Part shown: piece after piece, positions 37,787-53,116 of the stretch | Position numbering within the stretch: the first letter of the stretch is position 1 | Layout: the number at the start of each line of letters is the position of its first letter | Assembly: GCF_000766145.1 (NCBI RefSeq) | Contig: NZ_JNFB01000008.1 | Location: 21,448-85,447, forward strand | Direction: 5' to 3' | DNA from: Paenilisteria newyorkensis | Lineage (GTDB): Bacteria; Bacillota; Bacilli; Lactobacillales; Listeriaceae | Length of the DNA stretch: 64,000 nucleotides | The notes under the pieces: generated by a model | Database searches by the model: none | What the model saw: the letters and a program-made list of their open reading frames with translations, nothing else | Told to the model about the DNA's origin: nothing | Made by a program: the position numbers and the translations under genes

Positions 37787-39238
37787 CTATAAACTTGGTT
37801 TTTCTTTATGGAATTCTGTAGCTTGTTCAAACGCATGTGCGACACGGTAAATCGTTTTTTCATCGAAGTAGTTACCAATCACTTGCAAACCGACTGGCAT
37901 ACCTTCTGAAAGGCCACAAGGAACCGAAATCGCCGGAAGTCCAGCCAAGTTAATCGGAATCGTCAACAAGTCATTCAGGTACATCGTGATTGGATCATGA
38001 ATCAAGCCACCGATATCAAACGCGACAGTTGGCGCACTTGGGCCGATAATAACATCGTAATCCTTAAACACATTCGCGAAATCTTGCTTGATCAACGTAC
38101 GTGCTTGTTGTCCTTTTTTGTAGTAAGCATCGTAATAACCTGAGCTTAGGGCAAAAGTTCCAAGCATGATGCGGCGTTTTACCTCATCGCCAAAACCTTC
38201 TGCGCGTGATTTTTTGTACAATTCTTCTAATGTGTGCGCGTTTGGTGAACGGTAACCGTAACGGACGCCATCAAAACGAGCAAGGTTAGAAGATGCTTCA
38301 CTAGATGCTAGAATATAATAACTCGCAACGCCATATTCGGAATGAGGTAATGACACTTCATCCCAAGTCGCGCCCAAGTCTTCTAATGTTTTCAATGCTT
38401 TTAGAACCGCTTCTTTCACGCCTGGTTCCACGCCTTCACCGATATACTCTTTTGGTACACCGATACGCAGGCCTTTAATATCCCCTGTCAAATGAGCAGC
38501 GAAGTTCTCCACTGGTTGATCGATCGACGTTGAGTCATACGGATCCACACCAGAAATTGCTTCTAACAAGTACGCATTATCTTCCACCGTACGCGTAATT
38601 GGTCCAATTTGATCAAGCGAAGAAGCAAAGGCGATTAAACCATAACGGGAAACGCGGCCATATGTAGGTTTCATCCCAACAACACCACAGAATGCAGCAG
38701 GTTGACGAATCGAACCACCAGTATCTGATCCCAATGAAAATAAAACTTCACCAGCGGCAACACTCGCAGCACTACCACCCGAAGAGCCACCAGGTACTTT
38801 GTTTAAATTCCACGGATTCGTCGTTGTTTGGAAATAAGAATTCTCCGTTGACGAACCCATCGCAAACTCATCCAAGTTTACTTTTCCGATATTGATTGTT
38901 TGCGCGGCTTTTAATTTTTGCATAACCGTTGCATCATAAATTGGATCAAAGTTCTCCAAAATTTTACTTGCAGCAGTCGTACGTAAATTTTTCGTCACGA
39001 TATTATCTTTAATCCCGATTGGAAGACCAGCTAGCATATTATTCGGATCAATCCCAGCATCCCCAAGTTCTTCCGCAACATCTAGCGCTTTATCACGATT
39101 TAACGTAATGAACGATTTCACTTTATCCTCAACAGCATCAATGCGGTCAAATGATTCTTTCACAAGATCGTATGGCGCGATTTCTTTTTTCACAAGCTTT
39201 TCATGTAAATCTTTTACCGAATGCTCAAATAATCCCAA
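37787..39238 (-). CDS. gatA: Asp-tRNA(Asn)/Glu-tRNA(Gln) amidotransferase subunit A
   Basis: A 483-residue amidase that releases ammonia from glutamine for GatB. The Ser-cisSer-Lys triad is visible: Lys in LPIGIKDNI, the glycine-rich [16 protein letters not shown] loop, and the nucleophile Ser in [14 protein letters not shown]. Full length for the family. Follows gatC with a short gap and precedes gatB by 15 nt; AGGAGGGAATTAATT lies before the ATG. Confidence 0.96.
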   Translation of the reverse strand: MGLFEHSVKDLHEKLVKKEIAPYDLVKESFDRIDAVEDKVKSFITLNRDKALDVAEELGDAGIDPNNMLAGLPIGIKDNIVTKNLRTTAASKILENFDPIYDATVMQKLKAAQTINIGKVNLDEFAMGSSTENSYFQTTTNPWNLNKVPGGSSGGSAASVAAGEVLFSLGSDTGGSIRQPAAFCGVVGMKPTYGRVSRYGLIAFASSLDQIGPITRTVEDNAYLLEAISGVDPYDSTSIDQPVENFAAHLTGDIKGLRIGVPKEYIGEGVEPGVKEAVLKALKTLEDLGATWDEVSLPHSEYGVASYYILASSEASSNLARFDGVRYGYRSPNAHTLEELYKKSRAEGFGDEVKRRIMLGTFALSSGYYDAYYKKGQQARTLIKQDFANVFKDYDVIIGPSAPTVAFDIGGLIHDPITMYLNDLLTIPINLAGLPAISVPCGLSEGMPVGLQVIGNYFDEKTIYRVAHAFEQATEFHKEKPSL

Positions 39239-39264
39239 ATTAATTCCCTCCTGATTTGTCTGAA

Positions 39265-39558
39265 TTAGTCTTCCATAATTGTCGGTACTTTAAACATGCC
39301 ATCTTGTTTATCAGGCGCATTCTTCAGCACTTCTTCGCGCGGTAAGCCTGCAATCGATGCATCTTCGCGTAATACATTCGATACTTCAATCGCATGCGAT
39401 GTCGGCTCTACATTCGCCGTATCTAGCTCATCTAATTTCTCCACCATGTGAATGATGTTCCCTAATTGTTTCGCAAAGTTTTCCGCCTCTTGGTCACTCA
39501 CTTCTAAACGCGCCAAGTTCGCCACTCGCTCTACTGTTTCTTTTGAAATAGTTGTCAA
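39265..39558 (-). CDS. gatC: Asp-tRNA(Asn)/Glu-tRNA(Gln) amidotransferase subunit C
   Basis: A 97-residue subunit that ties GatA to GatB and stabilises the complex. The sequence ([60 protein letters not shown]) follows GatC throughout, including the conserved PTSH linker. AAAGGAGGAAAAATT stands before the ATG. First gene of the operon. Confidence 0.95.
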   Translation of the reverse strand: MTTISKETVERVANLARLEVSDQEAENFAKQLGNIIHMVEKLDELDTANVEPTSHAIEVSNVLREDASIAGLPREEVLKNAPDKQDGMFKVPTIMED

Positions 39559-39645
39559 AATTTTTCCTCCTTTAAATAGTTGGATTCTCCCAGCTAATTT
39601 GATAGGTAACTGAGCCCACCTTTTATAGTGTAGGCTCTACATCTT

Positions 39646-39833
39646 GCTTTAAACAAATCGAGCGAAAGCGTTTGGATACCGCAAGTTTGGAACGAATAAC
39701 CGCTCACTTTGTTCACGCTTATATTGGGACTGCAACTCATTACATGCTGAACAGTCCCAACAAAGCGGAGTGTACGATTTATACACGAGAACCGGAAGTC
39801 CATCAAACTTGTGAAATCCGAGCGCTTGTCGCC
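39646..39833. repeat. Intergenic palindromic repeat E2
   Basis: Inverse orientation to E1. The left end is the reverse complement of the E1 right end; the right end, read on the minus strand, is GGCGACAAGCGCTCG then GGACTTCCGGTTCTCGTGTA. A central hairpin TTGGGACTG/CAGTCCCAA (39725-39761) is extra. It fills most of the 303-nt gap between camS and gatC. Confidence 0.65.
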
Positions 39834-39861
39834 GATTTATCTAGAGTATCCGCCATTTTAT

Positions 39862-43001
<3,140 letters not shown>

Positions 43002-43009
43002 TCACCTAC

Positions 43010-45205
43010 TTATACTTTTTCAACAGGCGCAAATTCCGCCAGCAATCGTTTTACTCCAGTTGGACTCGGGAAAGCAATATCAAGCTCCATGTTACTTCCC
43101 GTTCCTTTCACGCTGACAACCGTTCCGACGCCCCATTTCTTATGACTCGCCTTGTCGCCAACCGTCCACGCCTCTTTCTCCGCGCCAGACGAACTATAAC
43201 CAACCACCGATTTGCTATGCATAGATGACTTGGCAAACGGCACTTCCGTCAAACTATTCTCATGCGCCATTTCAATCAAATCATTGGGAATTTCATCAAT
43301 AAAACGCGATTCCTTGTTCGCTGTCGAACGTCCGTATAACATCCGCGAATAGGCACTCGTCATATACAGTTCCTCTTCCGCGCGCGTGATACCAACATAC
43401 GCCAGCCTGCGTTCCTCTTCCATCTCATCTTCCTCAAAAAGCGCTCGGCTATGCGGGAAAATCCCTTCCTCAAGTCCCACTAAAAAGACAACCGGGAACT
43501 CCAAACCTTTCGCCGAGTGTAGCGTCATGAGCGTCACCGCGCCACGAGACTTGTCCTCTTCATCCAACTTATCCACATCCGCAACAAGCGCCAAATCCGT
43601 CAAAAAGCTAATCAGCGTCTTATCATCGCTTTCCTTTTCAAAGTTTTGCGTTACCGACAAGAACTCATCAATATTCTCCAAACGCGTCTGCGCCTCAATC
43701 GTCCGCTCGTTTTCAAGCATCGCGCGATATCCCGATTTCTCAAGAACCTGCTCCACCAGCTCCGTCACCGACAAATAATCCTGCATTTGCGTGAAGCCTT
43801 TAATCAAATCATGGAATTCCACCAATTGTTTCGAAATCTTCGCCGATAACCCGACCATCTCGATCCGATCCAGCACTTCAAAAACCGTCAAATCATACGC
43901 CGCCGCAGTATTCGCGACTTTATCCATCGAACCCGCTCCGACACCACGTTTTGGCACATTAATAATCCGCGCTAAACTAATGTCATCATCGTTGTTCGAA
44001 ATCAGGCGCAAGTAAGCCAACACATCCTTGATCTCCTTACGATCATAGAACTTCGTGCCGCCAACCATCTGGTACGCCATATTCGACTTCATGAAGAATT
44101 CCTCCATCACACGCGACTGCGCATTCGTCCGATAAAGAATCGCGAAATCCGATAGCGGACGATTCGTCTCCTTGACCACCTCTTGAATTTTCCCAACAAC
44201 GTACGAAGCTTCTTCCTTCTCCGTTAACGCCTTGTGATAGAAAATTTTCTTACCTTCATCGTTATTCGTCCACAAGTTCTTCGGTTTCCGATTACTATTG
44301 TTCTCAATCACGCGGTTCGCAGCTTCCAAAATCCGCTTTGTCGACCGGTAATTCTCCTCCAACAGGATCGTCTGCGCATTCGGATAATCCTTCTCAAACG
44401 ACATGATGTTCGTAATATCCGCACCACGCCAGCCATAAATCGACTGATCCGAATCCCCAACCACACAAAGATTACGGAATCGCGCCGCCAGCAATTTCAC
44501 TAAAATATATTGCGCATGGTTCGTATCTTGATACTCATCCACATGAATATACTGAAATTTCCGCTGATAAAACTCCAACACGTCCGGCACTCGCTCAAAC
44601 AACTGAATCGTCACCATGATCAAATCATCAAAATCAAGCGACTGGTTCTTTTTCAACTTCTTCTCATATTCCACGTACACATCCGCAACCATCTGATCAA
44701 AAAAGCCAAATGCTTCCTTCTTGTACTCCTCCGCGTTCATCAGCTCGTTCTTCGCATTACTGATCGCCGCCAAAATCCCACGCGGTTCAAACTTCTTCGC
44801 ATCCACGTTCTTATCTTTTAAAATGCCCTTAATAACCGAAAGCTGGTCCCCGCCATCCAAAATCGTAAAATTGCGGTTAAATCCAATCCGCTCAATATCT
44901 CGGCGCAAAATCCGCACGCACATCGAGTGAAACGTCGAAATCCAAATCGATTCCGCTTCTGGCCCAAGCAAATTACCAACACGCGCTTTCATCTCACGCG
45001 CCGCCTTATTCGTAAACGTAATCGCCAAAATATTATAGGGATTCACGCCACGCTCTTTCATCAAGTAAGCGATACGATGCGTCAAAACACGCGTCTTCCC
45101 ACTTCCTGCCCCAGCCATGATCAAAAGAGGTCCCTCTGTAGCTTGGACCGCCTTCTTCTGTTGTGGATTCAATCCTTTTACTAAATCTTCCGCATTTAAT
45201 TGCAT
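43010..45205 (-). CDS. pcrA: ATP-dependent DNA helicase PcrA
   Basis: A 731-residue UvrD/Rep superfamily 1 helicase acting 3' to 5' in nucleotide-excision and mismatch repair, and removing RecA or RNA polymerase from DNA. Motif I is [17 protein letters not shown], motif [13 protein letters not shown], motif [16 protein letters not shown], motif [13 protein letters not shown], motif [17 protein letters not shown] and motif [18 protein letters not shown]. The start at ATG 45205 ([20 protein letters not shown]) is backed by GAGGATAAA. The C-terminal Tudor-like domain ([20 protein letters not shown]) binds RNA polymerase in relatives. Confidence 0.96.
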   Translation of the reverse strand: MQLNAEDLVKGLNPQQKKAVQATEGPLLIMAGAGSGKTRVLTHRIAYLMKERGVNPYNILAITFTNKAAREMKARVGNLLGPEAESIWISTFHSMCVRILRRDIERIGFNRNFTILDGGDQLSVIKGILKDKNVDAKKFEPRGILAAISNAKNELMNAEEYKKEAFGFFDQMVADVYVEYEKKLKKNQSLDFDDLIMVTIQLFERVPDVLEFYQRKFQYIHVDEYQDTNHAQYILVKLLAARFRNLCVVGDSDQSIYGWRGADITNIMSFEKDYPNAQTILLEENYRSTKRILEAANRVIENNSNRKPKNLWTNNDEGKKIFYHKALTEKEEASYVVGKIQEVVKETNRPLSDFAILYRTNAQSRVMEEFFMKSNMAYQMVGGTKFYDRKEIKDVLAYLRLISNNDDDISLARIINVPKRGVGAGSMDKVANTAAAYDLTVFEVLDRIEMVGLSAKISKQLVEFHDLIKGFTQMQDYLSVTELVEQVLEKSGYRAMLENERTIEAQTRLENIDEFLSVTQNFEKESDDKTLISFLTDLALVADVDKLDEEDKSRGAVTLMTLHSAKGLEFPVVFLVGLEEGIFPHSRALFEEDEMEEERRLAYVGITRAEEELYMTSAYSRMLYGRSTANKESRFIDEIPNDLIEMAHENSLTEVPFAKSSMHSKSVVGYSSSGAEKEAWTVGDKASHKKWGVGTVVSVKGTGSNMELDIAFPSPTGVKRLLAEFAPVEKV

Positions 45206-45276
45206 TTTATCCTCACACCGCCAATACAAACATTTGTTCTTATTTTAACTTTTTAAGCAACCGAAAGCAAGTGATA

Positions 45277-45942
45277 TTATCGAACCGCACTCACCGTTTC
45301 CAACGCCTGCTCAAAATCTTCATACAAAATATTACCAACAATAATCACATCCGCGATTGCACTCATTTCACGCGCCTGGGCGACCGTTCTGATGCCACCG
45401 CCGTACCAAAGTTTCGTGTTCACAAGCTCATCCCGCGCCGCTTGAAGCATCCGACTATCCCCAAAAACACCACTATACTCGACATAAAAAACCGGCAATC
45501 GTAGCATATTTTCCGCGATACTCGCATACGCCGCGACATCACTTTCCGTCAATTCCGTATTCGCCTTCGCCAGTTGCGCCGCTTTTGCATCCGGATTTAA
45601 AATACAATACCCTTCCACCAAAACATGCGGCCACGGAATAAAGTCACCATACTGCTTGACAATCCCATGATGCGCACCGAGCAGCCACTTCACGTCCGTC
45701 GTATTCAGCACCATCGGAATCAAATAGTGGCTAGCACCAGGCATGATCATCGCCTCGTCACTAACCTCCATAAAAACCGGCAACCCCCGACTCGCAAAAT
45801 CCTGAAACAATCCCTGTACCGCATCCAACTGCAATCCATCCGATCCCCCGATAATAAAACCATCCGTACCAGACCGAACCAACCGATCCACAGCCCCATC
45901 CGGCAAACACTTCGCAGGATCCAACTTAAATAAATGCCTCAC
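45277..45942 (-). CDS. pcrB: Heptaprenylglyceryl phosphate synthase PcrB
   Basis: A 221-residue TIM-barrel prenyltransferase that joins heptaprenyl diphosphate to sn-glycerol-1-phosphate, giving archaeal-type ether lipid precursors in Bacillales. Motifs are FKLDPAK at the start, TDGFIIGGSDG, YVEYSGVFGD and WYGGGIR, the last binding phosphate. GTG at 45942 (MRHLFKLDPAK) follows GGTGGAG at good spacing and fits the length of homologues. Stands upstream of pcrA. Confidence 0.9.
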   Translation of the reverse strand: MRHLFKLDPAKCLPDGAVDRLVRSGTDGFIIGGSDGLQLDAVQGLFQDFASRGLPVFMEVSDEAMIMPGASHYLIPMVLNTTDVKWLLGAHHGIVKQYGDFIPWPHVLVEGYCILNPDAKAAQLAKANTELTESDVAAYASIAENMLRLPVFYVEYSGVFGDSRMLQAARDELVNTKLWYGGGIRTVAQAREMSAIADVIIVGNILYEDFEQALETVSAVR

Positions 45943-45980
45943 ATGAACCAACTCCACCCATAAAATCCCTACGAACTAGC

Positions 45981-46104
45981 GTGGCGCGACAAATGTTCAG
46001 ATTCTAGGCAAAGCCGAGCACCGAAACGGAGCGTACGACCGTACGAGAGTATCGGAGCACAGGTTTTAACGACGAAGATGAGCGTTTGTCGCGTCACGCG
46101 CCAC
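45981..46104. repeat. Intergenic palindromic repeat E3
   Basis: GTGGCGCGACAAATG at one end and GCGTTTGTCGCG...CGCGCCAC at the other form terminal inverted repeats. The interior, read on the minus strand (CTCATCTTCGTCGTTAAA, CTCTCGTACGGTCGTACGCT, TTTGCCTAGAATCTGAACAT), is about three-quarters identical to E4. Confidence 0.7.
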
Positions 46105-46382
46105 CTATAAGTATACCATTTTTGAGTAACTCCCGCACCACTTCCTAGACGCTTTTATGAAAATCTTTAACTTTTCCCAAAAAGAGGGATGCAATCAGAA
46201 AAATTCTGTGCTATGATAAATCTATAAAATGAGATTCTATAATGATAAGAGTCTGGTCCATAGCTCAGATAAATTGGCAATGCTGTTCTAATGTTTTCAT
46301 CCTCCCCGTCAAAACAGGGTAGGCGTTTGCTCCTTATTTCGAGTTATGTTTCAGTCTTTTTTGATATGAGAGGAAGTCGGCG
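46105..46382 (+). promoter_or_regulatory. Promoter and long leader of the Na+-symporter gene
   Basis: An extended -10 box TGCTATGAT lies at 46209-46217, with a second TATAAT at 46238-46243. The leader of about 150 nt includes CCCTGTTTTGACGGGG-type pairing (CCCC-GTCAAAACA-GGG, 46307-46321), TTGGCAATGCTGTTC and a T-run near 46356. It is too long for a plain leader and may be regulatory, but I cannot match it to a known riboswitch or T-box. No CDS. Confidence 0.4.
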
Positions 46383-47732
46383 ATGAATAGAAATAGAGAA
46401 CAATGGAGTTCGAAATGGGGATTTGTTTTAGCTTCTGCTGGTTCCGCCATCGGAATCGGCGCTATTTGGAAATTACCTTATATCGCTTCCAATGCTGGCG
46501 GTGGCGCATTCTTTCTTTTGTTTACAGCACTTACTTTTTTAGTAGTTCTACCTATTTTGATTGGGGAATTTATCGTGGGTCGCAGCTCACAAAGCGATGC
46601 TATCCATTCCTATAAAGTCCTTGCCCCCGGTACGTACTGGAGCTGGCTCGGAAAAATGGGCGTTTTCGGTTCCATCTTAGTGCTTGCTTTTTACGCTGTA
46701 GTTGGCGGTTGGATACTTGGTTACATTGTCAAAGCAATTAGCGGCTCCGTCAGTCATGGGAATCAAGCGCAACTGGCTCTTCAATTCGATTTAGTAACAG
46801 CCAATACAGCCATCGCTATCGCAGGAACGGGTATTTTCCTTCTATTAAATGTACTCGTTGTAACACAAGGCATTCGTGCCGGCATCGAGCGCGTAAGTAA
46901 AATTATTCTTCCCGCGTTATTCATTCTTTTTATTATTCTAATTATTCGGTCCTTAACGCTGCCAAACGCACTAGCTGGCCTTCACTACTTCCTAAGCCCC
47001 GACTTCTCAAAAATTGATAGCAAGACTATCATTGTTATATTAGGTCAGGCCTTCTTTTCGCTGAGTGTCGGAATTTCGCTCATGGTGACTTACGGTTCTT
47101 ACCTGAATCGCAAAACGAGCATTCCCGGTTCTTCGGCAGTTGTTGCCATTTTAAGTGTTATCATATCGCTTTTCGTCTGTCTCGCGATTTTTCCCGCGGT
47201 ATTTTCGTTTGGCGTGGTGCCGAATATGGGGCCTGGTATCCTGTTCGTGATACTCCCCTCCATCTTTAACCAACTACCGTTTGGGACCTTTTTCTTCATC
47301 GTTTTCTTGATTCTGTTCTTTTTCGCAGCCCTATCATCAAGCTTTTCCTTACTTGAAACAGCAACAGCGCCGTTTATGAAGCGACTAGGAGGACGAAAAT
47401 TAGGAACTTGGATCATGGGCGGCATTATCTTCTTGCTCACTATTCCAGCAGCGCTAAGCTTTGGCATTTGGAGCCACGTCACCATTTTTGGCTTGACGAT
47501 ATTCGCGGCCTCCGATTATTTAGCATCCAACATCATTCTACCACTGGGCGCCCTATTCACAGCGATTTTCGTCGGATGCCGCTTACCCCGCCAACTATTA
47601 TGGGACGAATTTACAGCAAGCAGCCGATTTGGTAAAAAACTATTCTTTGTCTGGCTATTATTGCTAAAATACGTAGCACCACTCGCGATTATACTGGTAT
47701 TCCTCTACGCGACTGGCATCATACCTTCCTAA
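46383..47732 (+). CDS. Sodium-dependent neurotransmitter-symporter family transporter
   Basis: A 449-residue integral membrane protein of the NSS/SNF family, probably with 11 or 12 helices. The first helix shows the unwound Na+/substrate site (WGFVLASAGSAIGIGAIWKL, then PYIASNAGGGAFFLLF), as in LeuT. It would import an amino acid or related compound with sodium; the substrate cannot be told from sequence. AGAGGAAGTCGGCG precedes the ATG. Single gene with its own promoter and terminator. Confidence 0.9.
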   Translation: MNRNREQWSSKWGFVLASAGSAIGIGAIWKLPYIASNAGGGAFFLLFTALTFLVVLPILIGEFIVGRSSQSDAIHSYKVLAPGTYWSWLGKMGVFGSILVLAFYAVVGGWILGYIVKAISGSVSHGNQAQLALQFDLVTANTAIAIAGTGIFLLLNVLVVTQGIRAGIERVSKIILPALFILFIILIIRSLTLPNALAGLHYFLSPDFSKIDSKTIIVILGQAFFSLSVGISLMVTYGSYLNRKTSIPGSSAVVAILSVIISLFVCLAIFPAVFSFGVVPNMGPGILFVILPSIFNQLPFGTFFFIVFLILFFFAALSSSFSLLETATAPFMKRLGGRKLGTWIMGGIIFLLTIPAALSFGIWSHVTIFGLTIFAASDYLASNIILPLGALFTAIFVGCRLPRQLLWDEFTASSRFGKKLFFVWLLLLKYVAPLAIILVFLYATGIIPS

Positions 47733-47735
47733 AAC

Positions 47736-47767
47736 AAAAAGCGTTCCAACAACGGAGCGCTTTTTGT
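47736..47767. terminator. Terminator after the symporter gene
   Basis: AAAAAGCGTTCC pairs with GGAGCGCTTTTT, one wobble, T-tract on the plus strand and A-tract giving T's on the minus strand. Could act both ways. Confidence 0.85.
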
Positions 47768-47800
47768 ACTCATATCTATATCCTAAGAGATTATTTGTCT

Positions 47801-47931
47801 CTCAGCCGGGCGACAAACGCTCAGCTTCGTCGTTAAAGCCTGCGCTTCAGTGCTCTCGTACAAATCGTACGCTCCGCTCCGCTCCGATGCTAGCCTTTGC
47901 CTAGAATCTAAGCATTTGTCGCCCAGCTGAG
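47801..47931. repeat. Intergenic palindromic repeat E4
   Basis: Outer arms CTCAGCCGGGCGACAAA and TTTGTCGCCCAGCTGAG are inverted repeats with one mismatch. Interior blocks GCTTCGTCGTTAAAGCCTG, CTCTCGTACAAATCGTACGC and TTTGCCTAGAATCTAAGC match E3 in opposite orientation. Lies between the convergent symporter and YerC-like genes. Confidence 0.7.
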
Positions 47932-47977
47932 GTTTGGAGGAACAGAAATAGTTTATGTTAAAACATCATTTTGCAAC

Positions 47978-48271
47978 CTATCTATCCTTCATCCTATCAA
48001 ATACTACTTCATACATATCATTTCCGTAGTTTAGTGAACGTTTGACGCGCGAAATCGTTGCTGTGCTGGCGCCGGTTTCTGCTTCAATAACATTATATGT
48101 CTTGCCATCGTGTAACATTCTAGCCACTTGGAACCGTTGCGACATCGATTGAATTTCGTTTACTGTGCATACATCATCAAAGAAAGCATAACATTCTTCT
48201 AAATTCTCCAGCGCTAAGATCCCTTTAAAAAACGTATCTAGACCTTCACCACGCAGTTTTTCTATTTGCAT
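47978..48271 (-). CDS. TrpR/YerC-YecD family DNA-binding protein
   Basis: A 97-residue protein of the TrpR-like YerC family. The HTH is MLHDGKTYNVIEAETGASTA, then TISRVKRSLNYGNDMYEVVF, which aligns with the DNA-reading helices of Trp repressor. The regulated genes and any ligand are unknown. GGAGGTATACGC precedes the ATG. Placed upstream of the purine cluster as in other Listeria. Confidence 0.85.
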   Translation of the reverse strand: MQIEKLRGEGLDTFFKGILALENLEECYAFFDDVCTVNEIQSMSQRFQVARMLHDGKTYNVIEAETGASTATISRVKRSLNYGNDMYEVVFDRMKDR

Positions 48272-48344
48272 GCGTATACCTCCATTTTACTCAGACTCTT
48301 CTTTACCATTTTAACGTACTAGTGTGAATAACACAACAAGAAGG

Positions 48345-48373
48345 TTCAAAAAAACGGACGAACATGCTATACT
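48345..48373 (+). promoter_or_regulatory. Promoter of the DUF2207 gene
   Basis: TTCAAA, 17-nt spacer ending TGC, TATACT: a good -35 and an extended -10, 26 nt before the ATG. Confidence 0.7.
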
Positions 48374-48398
48374 ATTCCTATAAAAGGGAGGTCTCAAC

Positions 48399-50246
48399 AT
48401 GAAAGCAAAAATTATCTTATTTTTCTCACTCTTATTCGTAATTATGGTAACATTTCATCTCCCAGTCTCGGCGGATCGTTCTTTTACCATACCAAAATAT
48501 GAAAACTATGTCCAGATTCAACAAAACGGTACGGCACGGATTACCGAAAATGTTCGCTACGATTTCGATGGCGCATTTAATGGGGCCACGATGGATATCG
48601 ATACATCCGGACTTCCACAGATTACAGACCTGCAAGTAGCTGTCGACGGTCAACCATTTGTTAGCAGTAACTCCGAACAAAACGGTACGTTTAAAGCGAA
48701 TTATGTTGGCGATACGTTGAAAATTCGCGTTTACTCCCCAACCGATACGGCAAAAAAAGATTTCACCTACACGTATACACTAAAAAACGCGATTATCAAC
48801 TACAATGACACCGCTGAATTCAATCGCAAACTGGTCGGCAAGAATTGGCAAGAAACGCTAGATCATGTCGCTATCACTATTATGCTTCCAAAAGCAACGC
48901 AAAATGGCGAACTTCAAGCCTGGGCACATGGACCGCTGGACGGAACGGTTTTGCTGCAAGATAATAAAACCGTGAAACTAACCGCTGATAACGTCAAAGC
49001 TGGGCAATTTGTTGAAGCGCACGTTATTTTTCCGAAGAATATCGTACCGTTCAATCAAAATATCCAAGCCGTCGATAAAAAAGCGGCCATTCAAGCACAA
49101 GAAGCCAAACTCGCCGATCAAGCCAATTTTAAGCGAACGCTCGCAAAAACCGTTTTTTATGGTGGCAGTTTGCTTATTTTATTCCTCGTTCTCATTACGA
49201 TTAGTATCACATATATCAAATATACGAAATCCAAAGTTGCCCTTTTTAAAGATAAGTATTTCCATGATATCCCGCTCGATATGTCGCCTGCCGTTATGAA
49301 TAAACTCATTTTCGCGCAGACCGGAGCCAATGATATCGTTGCAACCATCATGGATTTAGTCCGCAAAAGACAGCTCACGATTGAAGAACTTCCACACCCA
49401 TCCGGCAACAAGAAAAAGGCAACCTATACAATCACAAAATTGCCAGTTCCCTCTCCAATCGAGCTGTTATCACATGAAACCCGACTTATCACATGGCTCA
49501 TCGATAAAATTGGCGATGGCGAAAAAGTCACACTAAAAGAAATCAACGCCTACGCGAAGAAGAATACGACGACTTTCCGAACCGCTTTTACAAATTGGAA
49601 AAACAGCGTGGGTACCGAAGCGAAAAAATACGATTACTTTGACAAAGAAGCCAGCTCTAAAGCAACAAAACTGTTGGTTGCTGCTCTGACGGCTAGTATT
49701 TTGATCGGTATCGGGATTATTATTTTTAGCATTTTTGCGAGTATTTTCTCCCTATTTGCTTGTATTGTTAGCATTCTCGCTTTCGTGATTCTGATTGTTT
49801 TCTGGATTACTCAGTTTCCTGTAAAAAACCAAGAAGGTACGGAAGAATTTGCGAAATGGCATGCTTTTAAGCGCTATATTAAAGACGTTGGAAATATGGA
49901 TATCGCAGACGTTGGATCTATCGCGATTTGGGATCATTACCTCTCCTACTCCATTTCACTCGGTCTGACGAAAGAAGTCCTAAAAGCAGCATCGATTCAC
50001 TTCTCACCAGAACAAGTGCAGCAGCATTCCGGTTTGCTTTACTACTATTATGGTGGCGCCATGCTTGGCAGTGCGAATCACGCAAACATGGACACAGCCT
50101 TTGCCGAAAGCTTCCAGAGTTCCTTCGAAAGCTCGTTCAGCGGCGCCTTAGCAAGCAGCGCATCATCTGGCAGCGGTGGCGGCGGTGGATTCAGCGGCGG
50201 CTCCAGCGGTGGAGGCGGCGGCGGTTCAGGCGGCGGTGCCTTTTAA
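48399..50246 (+). CDS. DUF2207 membrane protein with Gly/Ser-rich tail
   Basis: A 615-residue protein with a signal peptide (MKAKIILFFSLLFVIMVTFH), an extracellular beta domain (residues 25-230) of the DUF2207 type, a membrane helix near 250-272 (VFYGGSLLILFLVLITISIT), a cytoplasmic winged-helix-like part, two further helices near 425-470 and a glycine-serine tail (SGGGGGFSGGSSGGGGGGSG). Such proteins are widespread in Firmicutes; function unknown. GGGAGGTCTCAAC precedes the ATG. Confidence 0.85.
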   Translation: MKAKIILFFSLLFVIMVTFHLPVSADRSFTIPKYENYVQIQQNGTARITENVRYDFDGAFNGATMDIDTSGLPQITDLQVAVDGQPFVSSNSEQNGTFKANYVGDTLKIRVYSPTDTAKKDFTYTYTLKNAIINYNDTAEFNRKLVGKNWQETLDHVAITIMLPKATQNGELQAWAHGPLDGTVLLQDNKTVKLTADNVKAGQFVEAHVIFPKNIVPFNQNIQAVDKKAAIQAQEAKLADQANFKRTLAKTVFYGGSLLILFLVLITISITYIKYTKSKVALFKDKYFHDIPLDMSPAVMNKLIFAQTGANDIVATIMDLVRKRQLTIEELPHPSGNKKKATYTITKLPVPSPIELLSHETRLITWLIDKIGDGEKVTLKEINAYAKKNTTTFRTAFTNWKNSVGTEAKKYDYFDKEASSKATKLLVAALTASILIGIGIIIFSIFASIFSLFACIVSILAFVILIVFWITQFPVKNQEGTEEFAKWHAFKRYIKDVGNMDIADVGSIAIWDHYLSYSISLGLTKEVLKAASIHFSPEQVQQHSGLLYYYYGGAMLGSANHANMDTAFAESFQSSFESSFSGALASSASSGSGGGGGFSGGSSGGGGGGSGGGAF

Positions 50247-50253
50247 CCCAATC

Positions 50254-50305
50254 AAAAAACGTGCGGTACATCTCAAAAAATTTTGAGGTATACTGCACGT
50301 TTTTC
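50254..50305. terminator. Bidirectional terminator between DUF2207 gene and purD
   Basis: AAAAAACGTGCGGTACATCT pairs with its near complement ending GCACGTTTTT around AAAA/TTTT centre. It serves both the DUF2207 gene and the end of the pur operon. Confidence 0.85.
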
Positions 50306-51586
<1,281 letters not shown>

Positions 51587-53116
51587 TTAATGTTTGAAAT
51601 GGCGGACATGAGTGAGAACCATTGCAATACCATACTTATTCGCCATCGCAATCGAATCTTTATCCTTGATCGAACCACCTGGTTGGATAATCGCTTTGAT
51701 GCCAGCCTTAGCCGCAGCCTCCACCGTATCGTCCATCGGGAAAAAGGCATCTGAAGCCAGAACCGCGCCCTCCGCCTTGTCTCCTGCTTGATTCAAGGCA
51801 ATTAGTGCCGAACCAATCCGATTCATCTGTCCTGCACCAATCCCTAATGTTTGTGCAGCATTCCCGACAACAATCGCGTTCGACTTCACGTGCTTCACAA
51901 TTTTCCACTGGGCGACGAGCGCTTTCCACTCACTTTCTGATGGTTGCGCATCCGTCACGACTTCATATGTCGCCACATCTTCTGCCACCGCATCGCCATC
52001 TTGCAACAATAGACCGCCAATCACCGACGTTTTTTCAACCGCATTCACTGGTCCCGCAAAAGGAACCGTCAACAAGCGAATATTCTTCTTCTCGGATAAA
52101 ATCGCGAACGCTTCCTCCGAAAAACTAGGCGCAATAATAATCTCTAGGAAAATCTGACTCATATGTTTTGCCGTCGCTGCATCGACCTCCCGATTAATCG
52201 CCACAATGCCACCAAAAATCGAAGTCTCATCTGCTTCATAGGCTTTCAAATACGCTTCTTCTGGCGTAGCACCAACACCGACACCACACGGATTCATATG
52301 TTTCACAGCGACCGCGACAGGTTCTGTAAATTCAGACGCAATCCGAAGCGCCGCGTCCGTATCACGAATATTATTATACGATAACTCCTTACCGTGCAGT
52401 TGTTTCGCCTCACTAATCGAATTTTGCGTGCCAAGCGGTTCTGTATAAAAAGCCGCCTGCTGATGTGGATTCTCACCGTAACGCAGATCTTGTTTTTTGT
52501 TATACGTCAATGTTAATTTTTCAGGGAATTCCTCGCCAACAATCTCCGTTAAATAGCCCGCAATCAAGGCATCGTAAGCCGCCGTATGTCGGAAAACCTT
52601 CGCCGCTAAACGCTGATTCGTTTCAAAAGTGACCGCGCCATGATCGCCCAATTCCGCTAAAACAGGCGCATAATCCGCGCTATCAACAACGACCGTCACC
52701 GCCGCATAATTTTTCGCAGCTGAGCGCAACATCGAAGGACCGCCGATATCGATATTTTCAATCGCCTCACCAAGCTTCACGCCAGGTTTCGCAATCGTTT
52801 CTTGGAACGGATAAAGGTTCACACAAACGAGATCAATTTTAGCAATATCATGCGCTTCAATTGCCGCCATGTGCGCCGCATCATCACGACGAGCAAGCAA
52901 CCCACCATGAATCGCCGGATGCAGCGTCTTCACACGACCATCCAACATCTCCGGAAAATCAGTCACTTCCTCAATCCCAATCACTGGAACCGCGCTATCC
53001 TCGAGCGCCTTCTTCGTTCCACCCGTTGAAATAACCTCAAACCCAAGCTCCACAAGCGATTTCGCGAACTCCACGACACCCGTTTTATCTGACACACTAA
53101 TTAACGCTCTTTTCAT
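51587..53116 (-). CDS. purH: AICAR formyltransferase/IMP cyclohydrolase
   Basis: A 509-residue bifunctional enzyme for the last two steps to IMP. The N-terminal cyclohydrolase has [20 protein letters not shown] and [16 protein letters not shown]; the C-terminal transformylase has [26 protein letters not shown] with the catalytic Lys-His pair, and [16 protein letters not shown]. Overlaps purN by 4 nt. Confidence 0.96.
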   Translation of the reverse strand: MKRALISVSDKTGVVEFAKSLVELGFEVISTGGTKKALEDSAVPVIGIEEVTDFPEMLDGRVKTLHPAIHGGLLARRDDAAHMAAIEAHDIAKIDLVCVNLYPFQETIAKPGVKLGEAIENIDIGGPSMLRSAAKNYAAVTVVVDSADYAPVLAELGDHGAVTFETNQRLAAKVFRHTAAYDALIAGYLTEIVGEEFPEKLTLTYNKKQDLRYGENPHQQAAFYTEPLGTQNSISEAKQLHGKELSYNNIRDTDAALRIASEFTEPVAVAVKHMNPCGVGVGATPEEAYLKAYEADETSIFGGIVAINREVDAATAKHMSQIFLEIIIAPSFSEEAFAILSEKKNIRLLTVPFAGPVNAVEKTSVIGGLLLQDGDAVAEDVATYEVVTDAQPSESEWKALVAQWKIVKHVKSNAIVVGNAAQTLGIGAGQMNRIGSALIALNQAGDKAEGAVLASDAFFPMDDTVEAAAKAGIKAIIQPGGSIKDKDSIAMANKYGIAMVLTHVRHFKH

